Positions 1 to 9,322 are shown, counted from the stretch's first letter. The stretch is DNA of 12,031 nucleotides from Cylindrobasidium torrendii FP15055 ss-10 (GCA_000934385.1 KN880895.1:1-12031), one strand, 5' to 3'. Numbers and translations are program-made. Notes: generated by a model not told the origin, from the letters alone.

Positions 1-592
1 GACCGCTTCAACGTCTATCATTCTTTCAAGTTCAGCCATGAGGGCCTCAACGACGATACGAAGGAGAAAGACTGGGTCAAGGCGTCTCCGCTCAATGGGG
101 GGCGCTACGACACCGTCGTCGTATTGGACAAGGATGATGCAGAGGTGACCAGTCTCGTCGGTAAGTCTTTCTGCCCGCAGAGTTTGTTATGTCTCTTATT
201 GCTGTTCAGGTACTCGCATCGGCCGTGTTCGTCTCATTTTCACCATTCCCCAAACCTACATGCTCTCCCGTGTTGAATGCAACTATCCGTCTTATTGGCC
301 GAAGGGTCCACTTGCTTATATTGAATGGTATACAAAACCCAGTCTCTCTGCCGCCGCCGAGCGTACTCACAATATGCCTCGGCTCGCAAAAGAGTTTGAC
401 ATCCATGGTGACCCGTCTTATTCTATTATTCCTTTGTCCAATATCCGCCAGAGCTGCATGCTTGTGCCGGATTGGGGAAAGACTCCAAAGTCTGTCTGGG
501 ATACCGATACCTGTGTCTTAGATACATGCACAGAGTTCTATGTAAATAATTGGCTTAGTGTCTACACATATCAAACAGTCTATTTAGCTTAA
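1..592 (+). CDS. Plavaka-type transposase, C-terminal part (5' truncated by window)
   Basis: The gene enters from the left edge. Exon A is 1-160, followed by a 49-nt intron at 161-209 (GTAAGT...TTCAG) and exon B at 210-592, ending in TAA. Together they give about 179 residues. They align without gaps to the C-terminus of the minus-strand transposase at 1258-4644, with the intron at the same codon (a phase-1 Gly). By hand count, exon B is 86/126 identical to its partner. Shared blocks are VYHSFK, the DWVKA(S/T)PL..GGR motif, YSIIPLSN, RQSCML, VLDTCT and FYVNNWLS. The catalytic DDE core would lie upstream, outside the window, so activity cannot be judged. The portion seen has no stop or frameshift. 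The family call rests on homology to the fuller copy nearby, whose core motifs are those of Plavaka elements (CACTA/KDZ-related cut-and-paste DNA transposons of fungi). Confidence 0.82.
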
Positions 593-739
593 TCTTTGTC
601 TGACTGCTACCATAGTAATACCATGTTCTTGACTCCTTGGTGTATCTTTATTATTTGAGTTATTGCTTAAACTAGTGTGTTTTCAGCTCTATGTAACCTA
701 TAAGCCGAAGTAGAAATGTAGAAATGATGTAATTTGATC

Positions 740-785
740 TGGCTTGAACTTGGTTACCAAATTAGGAAGGTCGGTGGTTCAATCC
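740..785 (+). repeat. tRNA-like A-box/B-box pair, possible SINE head or decayed tRNA
   Basis: Positions 740-753 read tggcttgaacttgg, similar to the RNA polymerase III A box. Positions 776-785 read ggttcaatcc, an exact fit to the B-box consensus GGTTCRANTCC shortened by one base. The spacing of roughly 23-36 nt is tRNA-like. The putative T stem pairs only at its top two base pairs, so this is not a functional tRNA. It could be the head of a tRNA-derived SINE or a chance match. Confidence 0.3.
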
Positions 786-1125
786 CCAGGCATGGTAGTA
801 TGTGCCTACACTCCCCTATGGTTCATGAGGCTACCTATGACAATGTATATGTACCCAAGGACCACTATGTCAGGGATATATTCCTAAGGATATGTGTGGT
901 ATACTAGTGATGTGTAGGACTGCCATGTGTTATAAGTATTCCTGTGGCTACCTGTGGACATCTAGGGCAGTATAGGACTTGTTTATGACACTCAGTACTG
1001 TTAGAGTTGTCAGGACTGTTAGGATTATGTCAGTCCATATGGGATACTTCTATGGTGGCTAGGTCTGCTAGGGCTGTTGAAGGGATGCCTCCAAGAATCC
1101 TAGGGTGCTAAGCCTTTTCCTGATG

Positions 1126-1200
1126 TTCAAGTCGGGCTTGCAAACCGGCACTGCTGAATTCGGGAGAGGGCTTCAAATCGGGCTTGCAAACCGGCACTGC
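1126..1200. repeat. 29-bp direct repeat, two copies 46 bp apart
   Basis: Copies at 1126-1154 and 1172-1200 differ at one base only (g/a at the sixth position). The core cgggcttgcaaaccgg is an imperfect dyad centred on ttgcaa. They lie just past the stop codon of the minus-strand transposase, where subterminal transposase-binding repeats of a CACTA-like element would be expected. That role is an inference. Confidence 0.8.
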
Positions 1201-1257
1201 ATTGACATTCAGTCAGAACGGTGCTGCCCCACCAATTAAAGTAGGTAGTAGCAATAT

Positions 1258-4200
1258 CTAAGCTAGGTAAACAGTCTGATAAGTATATAAACTCAACCAA
1301 TTATTAACATAAAAGTCAGTGCAGGTATCGAGAACGCACTCATCCGTGTCCCAAACCTGCCGCGCCGTCCTCCCAAAATCGGGAAACAACATACAGCTCT
1401 GCCGCACATTACTTAACGGGATAATGGAATAAACAGGATCGCCGTCTAGATTGAACTGCTTGGAAACGGAGGGAAGATTATGGGTATGTTCTGCCTTGCC
1501 GATGAGCTTGGGCTTCGTGTACCAGTGTATATAACAAAGAGGGCTTTCCGGCCAAAAGGAGGGGAAGGGGCGCTCAATAGAACGCAGTCGATATGTCTTC
1601 GGTAGCCTGAAAATCAGTTTGACGCGGCCAATGCGAGTGCCTACATGGAAAAGTCAGATTTGAAAATACAATGGAGGACCCGGCACGCACCATCGAGTCC
1701 GGTGATCTCAGCATCCTCGCCGTCAAGCACAACGACAGTGTCAAAGCGACCTCCGTGAAGCGGGGTTGCCTTCACCCAATCCCTTTCTTCCCCGTCGTCG
1801 TTGAGATGCTCACGGCTCAGTTTGAATGAGTGGTAGACATCGATGCGGTCAAAGGGGGTGGAGGTGTAGTGAAGCGGTGAGGTGTTGTTGAGGCGTGCAT
1901 GTTCGAGGCCTAAGCGGTTGATGAAGTCGACAAGGTGGGTGGCAAGCTTTGGAATCTGGTGCTCGTAGGCGGCAACGGAGATGTAGCGACGTGGAAGGGT
2001 GGGGTTTTTAGGGAGGAGTATGTCCTGGAATCCTTTCTTGATGGCGGTAGGCGGGCGGATAACAACAGCGTTGGTGGTGGATGGGGATTGTTCTGCAGCG
2101 TCGGCGGGTTTCGGCTTGACTGGGAATGAAATCAGTATTTGAAAGCGCAGAGGAAATTGTCGCGACGAACCAAGATTGCAATGTACCCAGTCCAGGTACC
2201 GTGTGAAAGCCTGGACAGTCTCTTGTCGAGTAACCCACGCGGTCATCTGAGGGAACTCGTCGCGATGGTTTGAGGCCCTCCAGCCCTTCTTGGCGAACTC
2301 GATGTGAAGCCGTTCAAACATTTCTGTGTTGAAGTTGTCGGTAGTGCCGAGAAGACGAATCATTTCAACGTAGTGAACGAGGGAGTGAAATTTCGGGAGG
2401 TAGAAATCCTTGCGACATTTCGTGCGGATGAAGTATTCCTTGTTTGCGTGCCAGCGATCCAGCGCTGCCGTCATGTAACCCAGGGTGGTCATGTCGTGAG
2501 TGCGATACTGAGCAAGATAAATAAAATCGAGAATCGCGCGAACAGCAGTGACTGCCTTGACATGGAGCTTGTCAACAATGCAGCCCAAGAGAATTTTGCC
2601 CATATTCTTGCGCTCCGAGCCGCTGATCTGGGAAAGCGCGCTGATGCCGTGCTTGAAGTGGCGGAGACCAACACCGTGAGGAAGGCGGCGAATGCGGTTG
2701 TCCAGCTCGTTCTCGGTCAGAAGGCGCTGGCACCAGTCAATCAAATGCTTGAGGACTCCTTGATATAGTTGATGGAGCACGTCGGGAGTCTGGGCGAGGT
2801 GGATGTTCGTATGCGGCAGATCCTCCCAGAAAGGCTTCCTAACATTTCCATTCACGTTGGCCTCCATGCAGGAGGTAAAGTACTGCTTGTCGGTTGTGGA
2901 AGAAGCTTTTGCTGCAAGCATAGTTGCTAGTGTAGTCTGATGTGTGCGCGGTGCAAGCGGGGTCGGGGAGTCGAGGTCGGTGCGCGACGCAAAGCATTTG
3001 GGACAGGTGCGCTGCTTTGAACAGGTGACGAGGCACTGCTCTGGATAATCGGCGACGTAGGCAGCAAGAATAGGGTGCACGATACGAAGGATTCCATCCC
3101 CACTCGCCATCTCGACACCAGACTTGCCGGCCTCAACGAGCGGAGCAAACAGCTCAGCCATGGCCGCGTGGAATAGGCGCTGGTAACGAGAGGACACCTC
3201 ATCCTTTGACAAATTGCCGCGGGCTATTTTCTCTACAGGGAGATATGCGACGAGAATGCAGGCCTGCTCGGAGGGCTTACGCCGAAGGGCACTGGGAATG
3301 TTCCCCAGCGTGAGGTATACGGGATACGCCTGGCGGCTGCCCGAGAACTGGGTCAGTTGCGTCTTGTCCGTTGAGATGATGAGCGATGCTAGAGTGTGGC
3401 CTTCAGGTAGCAAATCCTGGATGTAATCAATACAGAGCTCCCTGTTTGCAATGAACAGATACACACCTGCACTTGCCACCACCATTCCGCGGTCCACATT
3501 TCATTGACAATGCGATGCTTCTTGCCGCGGTCTGTGAAGACCTTTGAAGGGCGATAGACGATGCGACCAGCAAACTTGGGGTCGCCCCACAGTGCTTTGA
3601 CAGCCTCGAGAATGTCGCGATGGCGTAGAATAAACGGGTCGTCCTCTCGGTCGGGAAAGGTCAAGTGCTTGATGTGCCACTTGCCGGCGCGACGAGGGAC
3701 ATCTTCGAGAGTACGATGAACACCGGCGGTGTTCTTGAATGATAGTCCCAGCTTCTCCTTTACCTGGAGAAAGGCATTGTCAGTTGTATTTTCGGAGTAT
3801 AAAAGCAAGAACGTACACCGTCTATCTGGAGCAGACGATCAAAGGCCGAATGTGCAATCCCTTCCGATACCATCCACTTGGCAACCTCCCAATCCAGTTT
3901 CGATGCAAAGGGATGGTAGAAGTTGTGCCCTTCTGTGCTCGGTACCTCTGTCGAGCCGGGCGTAGTCGTTTCAGGATGGCCAAATAGCTTGTTCCAAGTC
4001 TGGTGTATGTTCTTCGCAACGGATATCAGCTTTCCGCCAGTAGGATGGTGCTCGTAGAAGAGGGAGGAGTCGTTTCCAGAGGCATTGTCGTCGAGATAGC
4101 GAGGCTGAGTGCCAATCTTGTCCATCAGACGGCTGCGCAATGCGGATGGCGCAGGTGCGTCGTCAATCACTTCGAAGAGGTCACCGGCCAGCCCTTGCAT

Positions 4201-4644
4201 CTCTAAGAGCTCGCGGAGCTCCTCGTGGGTCATCTGGCGGGGCACGTAGTTGTCATCGTCTTCATCGTCTTCATCTTCTTCGACGGCAGGAGGTGGCATG
4301 GGACTGGGAATAGACCCGCCGTACGGATCGTCGCCTTCATCCTCCACCTCTTCAATGGTAGTTCTTGTTGGACTTAGGCGGGGTTCTGGCAATGGTCCTC
4401 CCTCTTCCTTGTCGTCTGGTGGTCCTTCCTCCTCCTCCTCGTCGTCATCCCATAGTCGAGAGGCCTCATCACGAACGGTGTTGGGAATGGCTGATTCACT
4501 GAGGCGGAGGTTGTCAAACGCGGCCGCAGAGTGCTCCAACCACTGCTCGCATTGGCGGACATGGCTGACATGGCGCAGCATCGACTCTCGAGTGCCAAAT
4601 GGCTTGTGGCATCCTGGGCGAGGGCAGAAGTGGATGGAAGGCAT
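1258..4644 (-). CDS. Plavaka-type transposase, apparently intact (1060 aa, 5 exons)
   Basis: Exons on the minus strand: 4644-3817, 3763-3467, 3416-2171, 2119-1691 and 1640-1258. Introns are 53, 50, 51 and 50 nt; the 51-nt intron (2120-2170) is in frame and optional. The total is 3183 nt with no internal stop. The start ATG (4644) precedes a zinc finger (C7, C12, H25, H28 or C32). An acidic low-complexity stretch follows (about 70-150). Next come a conserved LGLSF block, an EMWTAEWWW motif and the catalytic core. Likely catalytic residues are D392 in STDKTQL, D587 with H590 in TPDVLHQL, and E740 (or E743) in FNTEMFERLH. A Cys cluster (C503, C507, C513, C516) sits between the first two. These motifs and their order are typical of Plavaka transposases, which are DDE cut-and-paste enzymes related to CACTA and KDZ. 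A conserved C-terminal block ends the protein. An upstream in-frame GTG at 4773 is not a credible start. Confidence 0.87.
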
Positions 4645-5780
4645 TGTAAAGCGCAGCTGTGGCTCTATGTGAGTGCATTTGTCTGCCGAAGCGACCTGGA
4701 ACATACCGAGTGGAATAAGCAACGAACGACTTGAAGGGAAAGTGGGTTGGTAGAGCGTTGAATATCCAGACACTACACACGGATTAGCTAGTATTCATAC
4801 CAACAAAAGCAAATGAGGTTGTACGTACCAAGTCAAAGATGGTGACTTCGCGGAGAATCGACAGTCGTCAACAAAGGCATATCTGGAAAGGCAGCATATT
4901 AATACTAGATCAACGAAGCGGATCTCAAAAACTCACCAGGCAAAAGTAGCACATCAAAACCGTGGTTTATACCGCGAGAACACGTAAAGGAACTTGCTGA
5001 AGCGTAGGTCTTGGTAGAAGACATGGTTTCCGAGGAGATAGCCGCATAGACGAGCTGCTCCGCCCATAGGCGTGTTGAATCGTTTGAAGCAGCGGCGGGC
5101 CAGGCCAAGAGAAATATCCCCCCAACCCACCACGGATACCGGCATGCTCGTTGCAAAAACGAGACTGATGCACAAGCGGGGCAGACCCAACAAGTGCACC
5201 GGCCAGCTAAGCAGGGACAAGCCCAGCGCTTTGTGGTGGTCAGGGGAATGGAGGAGCCGTGGTCGATGTCATCCACTCCATTGGCACGAGCGGCGTGGGT
5301 GATGTGTTGGCCTGATGTCCGATTGGGCGTGTGTGTCGTCGCAGCCAAGGCGTGTGTGTGTGGGCGGAGCTACCGGGTCCCGGGGTCGAAACCGATGCAA
5401 GGTGGCTCTTGACGTGTCTTCGGCCTACATTGGCGTGCCGTGTGGTGTGAGTGGCCAGGGATGCGAGTGGGGGTGTGGAGGCAGCATGGTGGCAAGGCTG
5501 TGAATTACCACGATGTCAATCGTGGCAAATTTCCTCCGGATGTCGGTCCGATCACTCCGATCAATCGTGCTGACGTCGGCGTAAGCAATCAGTCTTCTTC
5601 AACACACCACCACGCCACGCCACCGCGCCACGCCGCACGTCGCGACAAGAGTCAACATCGCCCCCGTCACCCGCCCACATCCCTGTTCACTTCCATCCGA
5701 GGCCTTTGAGGCGCGTGATTCCAGGAAATAGCTTTTGCGGCGTTTTCTGGGGTGAACAGCTGGTCTTTACGCCTTTGAGG
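4645..5780. other. Upstream region of the transposase, no confident gene
   Basis: Read on the minus strand, two good spliceosomal introns appear. One is 4773-4828 (GTACGT...ACTAGCTAAT...GTGTAG, 56 nt) and the other 4883-4936 (GTGAGT...AGTATTAAT...TTCCAG, 54 nt). They enclose a 54-nt exon (4829-4882). Spliced in the transposase frame this exon has a stop, so they most likely interrupt a 5' leader, or belong to a short upstream gene. The exon carries a 15-codon upstream reading frame (4833-4880). Minus-strand open stretches between about 4950 and 5220 are unrecognised and lack a convincing start. From about 5330 to 5660 the sequence becomes GT-rich and then CAC/GCC-rich low complexity. A TGACGTCG word lies near 5572. 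Confidence 0.4.
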
Positions 5781-6194
5781 CATTGAACCAGATTGGACTT
5801 GGCATTCAAGACCGACGACTTCTCAAAAGGCTCAACTCCCTGTTGCATCGCTGGGATCCTCCTTCATCGACCTCTCCTCTGGCTCCTCAGGCCCATCGTC
5901 CAGTTGTGCTTGGAAGGATTCCTTCCTATTCGTTGTTTGAGTACCTGTTGGTTACGGTGCGTGCCCGCAGTCTAACTCTGGCTTACATTCTCAACGCCAT
6001 TGAGCATTTAGATTGTCTCCCTTTCTGTCTGCTCTGCTTGCTCGCCAACTCGCTTGACCTTGTTCTCTCTGTTTTGCACTGTAAGCCTCCATTTACCCTC
6101 TCCCACCACTGCCATTCTCACAAGTAGTGCATCTCTAGACATCTCTAGACATCCGACAATTAGTGCTGGCCGTAATCTCATCCATTGGTCCACC
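5781..6194 (+). promoter_or_regulatory. Pyrimidine-rich promoter/5' leader of the 6195-8768 gene
   Basis: This stretch is CT-rich, as fungal core promoters and leaders often are, and contains a likely leader intron starting GTAAGC at 6081 and ending at an AG near 6124-6127. The decanucleotide atctctagac occurs twice in tandem at about 6131-6150. No TATA box was seen. The frame leading into the start codon is open back to about 6054 but contains no ATG, so the protein is not likely to begin here. Confidence 0.4.
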
Positions 6195-8768
6195 AGTAAG
6201 TTGCCGCCGCTAATGCTCGATATCTACTTCTTAAAGCTTTGCTTATCCAGTGTCCACCGAATACACCCTCACCGACGAAATCCCTCACTGGCCGGGAATC
6301 AACAAAGACCACCCGGAAGGCCTCACTGGTGCAATCTTTGGCGACATTGCTGTATCCACTCCCAACTCTCTCCTCCTGTACCTGCCTCTCTTCGGGCAGG
6401 TACGCAGCCTCTACATCCGCAGCGACTTCAAGTTTGGAATCGACGATCCGATGATCTGTCCCCAGATATACATGCAAAGTACCAGCCACATCGCATGCGG
6501 CCCGGCACCCACGTTCGAACACGACTACCAGCATCTGTTCCAGCCATGGCAAGACGAGTGGTGGGAACCGCTCGAAGGATACCCAGATGGCAACGTTGGG
6601 AAGATCAAGCCCGACGTCATGATCCAATTCAAAGTCCAGTCGCGCACATTCGACCAGAACTATGTGAAGTTGCAGGAGGACTTGAAGCGGAGCGCATATC
6701 GCGGCGTCTCCTTCGCGGAATTTGACACTCAGAAGATGAAGGACGACATCTATTGGCGAAAGACCCGATGGATTCACTGCAGCAAGGCCGGCACACTCAC
6801 CGACATCAAATTTCGCTTCGTCAACGCTCAGCGCCATGAGTGGAATCTGCGCTCGCGGATCGCAGAGCGCCTGACATTCCACGAGCGACTTCAGTCCATG
6901 GGGTCCGTCCAGCATCTGTGCGATAATACTCGCATGGGTGCAATGACGACCAACTTCAACACCGCGCGTATGCTCTACAAGGCTGGTCTCCCCGTTTGGT
7001 ATCTCTACGATGCAAAAGTTGCCAACCCCGCCAAGTTCAAGCGCTTCATGTCCCCTTCCGAAGTTCTGGGCATGCAACAATGTATCGAAATCCCTCCTCG
7101 CCCGTATCAAATGGGGTCCTATGGCCCAACGCTGCACCCTGACCTTGCTTTCATCACTGGAGGCAAGCAGCCCTTCTTCTCTCGGAAAATTCTGGAGAAT
7201 TCCAAGGAGCTTTGGAAGGGACCTGGTGGTCATCCCAAGCGCTACGATGTCATGACCCTCGTAATCTCCCGTCTGCGCACTTTCCTGGAGCAAGTCCAAG
7301 GAGACTCGTCATCGGCCACTGCTCCGGCTACCGCTTCGAGGCCGTTTCTCAGCTCTCCCAAGAGAAATGAGACTCTCGAATATGAGCTAGCTACGTCGAG
7401 CGTGCCCCCGTTGGTGCAGGCAGCGTCTTCGTCCTCGCGTGAGCCTCCGCCGGCGCAGACAACACCTTTGTCTCCAAGAGCTTCAACCGGTGAGACTTTG
7501 AGGACCTCGATGGTGTAGATGATTGGGCTAACTCGTGTCTTCAGCGTCGTTAAAGCGAGCTGCCGATGAATCTCCTTCTCGCTCATCTGGTCCTCCACCT
7601 GCGAACAAGAAGAAGAAAAGTGGCGGCAAGAAGAAGAAGCCTGCCAACGCCGACGCCGATGTCAAGAAGCCTATCCAACGAGACCGTTCTCGTTTCGAGG
7701 ACGTTGAGAATGACTCCATGCCACCCGCCATTCCATCGTGCCAGCTTTCGCTGTCGCGTGTTGGTACCGCTCTCGCAATGACCGGCAAAGAGGTTCCCAC
7801 CTTCCCTGGGGTTAGCAGGCGGTTCCTTGGCTATCCATTCCCTGAGGCAGCGATGCTAGGCAACCTTAGCAAGCGGGAAACGCAGACAACCTACCTGGTC
7901 AACTTCATCCGTTTGCTACCCATCCTCGAGTACTGTGTGGATTGCATCGAGGACGCGAAGGACGACATGGTGCTCCTGTACTCAAACATGTGGCGGAATG
8001 TGCTGGCAGGGACGGAGCCCGACCACAAGCATGGCACCATTGCTAATGCGAAGCGCACGGCGTACCTCATCTGCTTCACCGAGCTTCTCGAAAATTCGGG
8101 TCTTCCGGTGCGGATTTCTAGCACGGTGTGTAAGATCAGCACTAACATGTTTTTGTCAGTCCTCAACAGTTGACTTGCATCACCTCCACTCCATCCCAGC
8201 CAATTGGTGTGGTGTCCCGCTCGCTGAAGCCAACACCGCCAACGCCGACCTGGATATTATACACACAGAGGTCGCGCGTGAAATCATCTGGTTCATCAAC
8301 GAGGTTAACTGGCGTGCTGAGATGCTTGCCCTCGACCGCTTCTTGTACGACGCTGAACAACTCCACTTGGACAATGACCCGCAGACTCCGCAAGAGCGTC
8401 GTGTGATTGTAATCCAGCACATGCAGCACTGGGGACAGACGGTTGTGCCGCCTGAGGATGTGATTGGGCAGGATGTCGGATTTGCCTCACTGGACCTCGG
8501 AGAGCGTCTCACCGCGGCATTCAACCTCATCGAAGTCATGAGCACCTGGACACTCGGGGGCGCGTGGTGTGTTATGCCCGACAAGCTCAAGGAGTTGGAC
8601 AAGGAAATGCGCTACCGTTTTATCAGAGATGGAGAGGTGCCGCCGGTCAGGCTGATCGACCAGTTCGAGGAAGAGATGTGGGCACACTACATACACTCAT
8701 TCGTGCATGTATTTGCTCGGGCTCCCTCTCTTCCTCGTGCCATTCGTCCTGGATCATTATCCGCTTAG
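6195..8768 (+). CDS. Uncharacterised Agaricomycete-type nuclear-looking protein (~807 aa)
   Basis: Exons: A at 6195 plus 6251-7489, 7545-8129 and 8170-8768. The start ATG is formed by joining A6195 to TG6251 (see the intron at 6196-6250). The 55-nt intron 7490-7544 has a CTAAC branch site. The third junction is ambiguous: 8130-8169 (40 nt) or 8126-8159 (34 nt). Residues 1-350 form an ordered region with many Trp and Tyr, including MGAMTTNFNTARMLYKAG followed by LPVWYLYD at about 229-254. Residues 351-480 are Ser/Pro/Ala-rich and probably disordered, with a lysine-rich nuclear signal at 435-445. Residues about 480-807 look helical, with a LALDRF motif and a closing EEEMW stretch. From memory, similar N-terminal GLPVW and C-terminal ELLALDR patterns recur in a large uncharacterised family of mushroom proteins; this is unchecked. 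No enzyme motif was found, so I assign no function. Confidence 0.72.
6196..6250 (+). other. Intron that splits the start codon (A|TG)
   Basis: The donor GTAAGT follows ...GGTCCACCA at 6195 and the acceptor TTATCCAG ends at 6250. The intron is 55 nt with a branch-like CTAAT near 6210. Joining the exons makes ccaccATGtcc, a strong Kozak context, in frame with 413 following codons. Without splicing the frame begins at GTG, and the next in-frame ATG is residue 68. Confidence 0.62.
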
Positions 8769-9003
8769 CCGCACCGGGGCCGTCGTCGTCGTCGTTGGAC
8801 TTTTGGACATTGGACTTTTTGTTTTTGTTTTTTTTTGTACATACTTACTCATTTCAAATCGTATGCGTTGGACACTGTGATGGCAGCCGAATCGGTTTTG
8901 GGAAAGCGTCCATTGAGAGCAGCGGTGCTTGGGCTGCGACATACTGACAATTGATGTTTCCACACCCAGCCCAGCTGCCAGAGAGCACATAGTATTCGAT
9001 GGC

Positions 9004-9210
9004 AGACGGCTTCGAGGTAACAAAGCGCGGTTTGATTCTGTTATCTTAGTGAGGTAGCAGATTTCGTTGCTTTGTGGGCGGACGACTTCGAGGTAACAAA
9101 GCACGGTTTGAAGCACTCTCAAGCATTCTTTTTTTTAGTGAGGTAGTTGATTTGTGGGCCCCGGACAGCTTTGAGGTAACGGAGTGTGGTTTGAAGCATG
9201 CTCTGCCATT
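9004..9210. repeat. ~80-bp tandem repeat, three diverged copies
   Basis: Copies start at about 9004, 9080 and 9163, giving periods of 76 and 83 bp. The third is truncated at about 9210. The shared core is (a/g)gac(g)gctttgaggtaac or close variants, followed by aaagc.cggtttga, and then tagtgaggtag near the end of the unit. Copies differ by scattered substitutions and small indels, including a T-run expansion at 9129-9136. Confidence 0.8.
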
Positions 9211-9322
9211 GTGTCCAGTGGTTGACGTTGGTAGATTGTTGGATGCTGAGTGAGTTAAAATATATCTGTAAGTAGTGGTATAGTAAAACTCGCAGATATA
9301 CGTCTCAATGACCATGTTCCAT

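Larger units (their letters stand above)
593..1257. other. Non-coding spacer between the two transposase genes
   Basis: No open frame of note. The stretch 650-1110 is relatively AT-rich and full of short recurring words (for example variants of aggact, tatgt and ctaggg) but shows no clear long tandem unit. It contains the tRNA-like A/B boxes near 740-785 and a 29-bp direct repeat at 1126-1154 and 1172-1200. It probably contains the 3' untranslated regions and 3' ends of both elements, plus older repeat debris. Confidence 0.6.
1..4644. mobile_element. Two convergent Plavaka-type DNA transposon copies, boundaries unresolved
   Basis: Transposase genes at 1-592 (+) and 1258-4644 (-) point toward each other with 665 bp between their stop codons. 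They are divergent copies rather than a fresh inverted duplication, because their C-terminal exons share about 68% of residues by hand count. I could not find terminal inverted repeats or a target-site duplication. The 29-bp direct repeat at 1126-1200 is a candidate subterminal repeat of the minus-strand element. The outer end of the first element is outside the window. Confidence 0.7.

Noticed and set aside
740..800. A functional tRNA gene
   Set aside because: The T stem pairs at only two positions and no acceptor or anticodon stem could be drawn.
1149..1199. CACTG words as CACTA-type terminal repeats of the transposon
   Set aside because: I found no matching CAGTG end at a sensible distance on the other side of the transposase gene and no target duplication, so a terminus cannot be claimed.
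2304..2768. A 154-codon plus-strand open frame
   Set aside because: Antisense to the catalytic exon of the transposase, which is clearly coding on the minus strand.
3417..3497. An ATG at 3497 on the minus strand as the start of a separate 618-residue protein
   Set aside because: The first 27 codons of that frame overlap a conserved exon in another frame and a 50-nt intron (3417-3466). Splicing joins EMWTAEWWWQVQ directly to DLLPEGH, as expected for the family.
4250..4672. Plus-strand frame with a poly-serine run
   Set aside because: It is the reverse reading of the acidic Asp/Glu tract of the transposase. The same explanation holds for the minus-strand poly-serine frame at 10069-10386 opposite the acidic tract of the 9839 gene.
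4905..5348. 147-codon minus-strand frame and an overlapping 88-codon frame
   Set aside because: No ATG at the long frame's start, no recognisable domain, and the overlapping frames are about equally plausible. Only the intron signatures next to it are kept.
6131..6150. Tandem atctctagac words in the leader as an operator
   Set aside because: Only two 10-bp copies in a CT-rich leader; too short to support a regulatory claim.
6178..7299. A 373-codon open frame on the minus strand
   Set aside because: It lies wholly antisense to the long exon of the 6195-8768 gene. The sense frame has good splice sites and recognisable composition, so the antisense opening is most likely a by-product of codon use.
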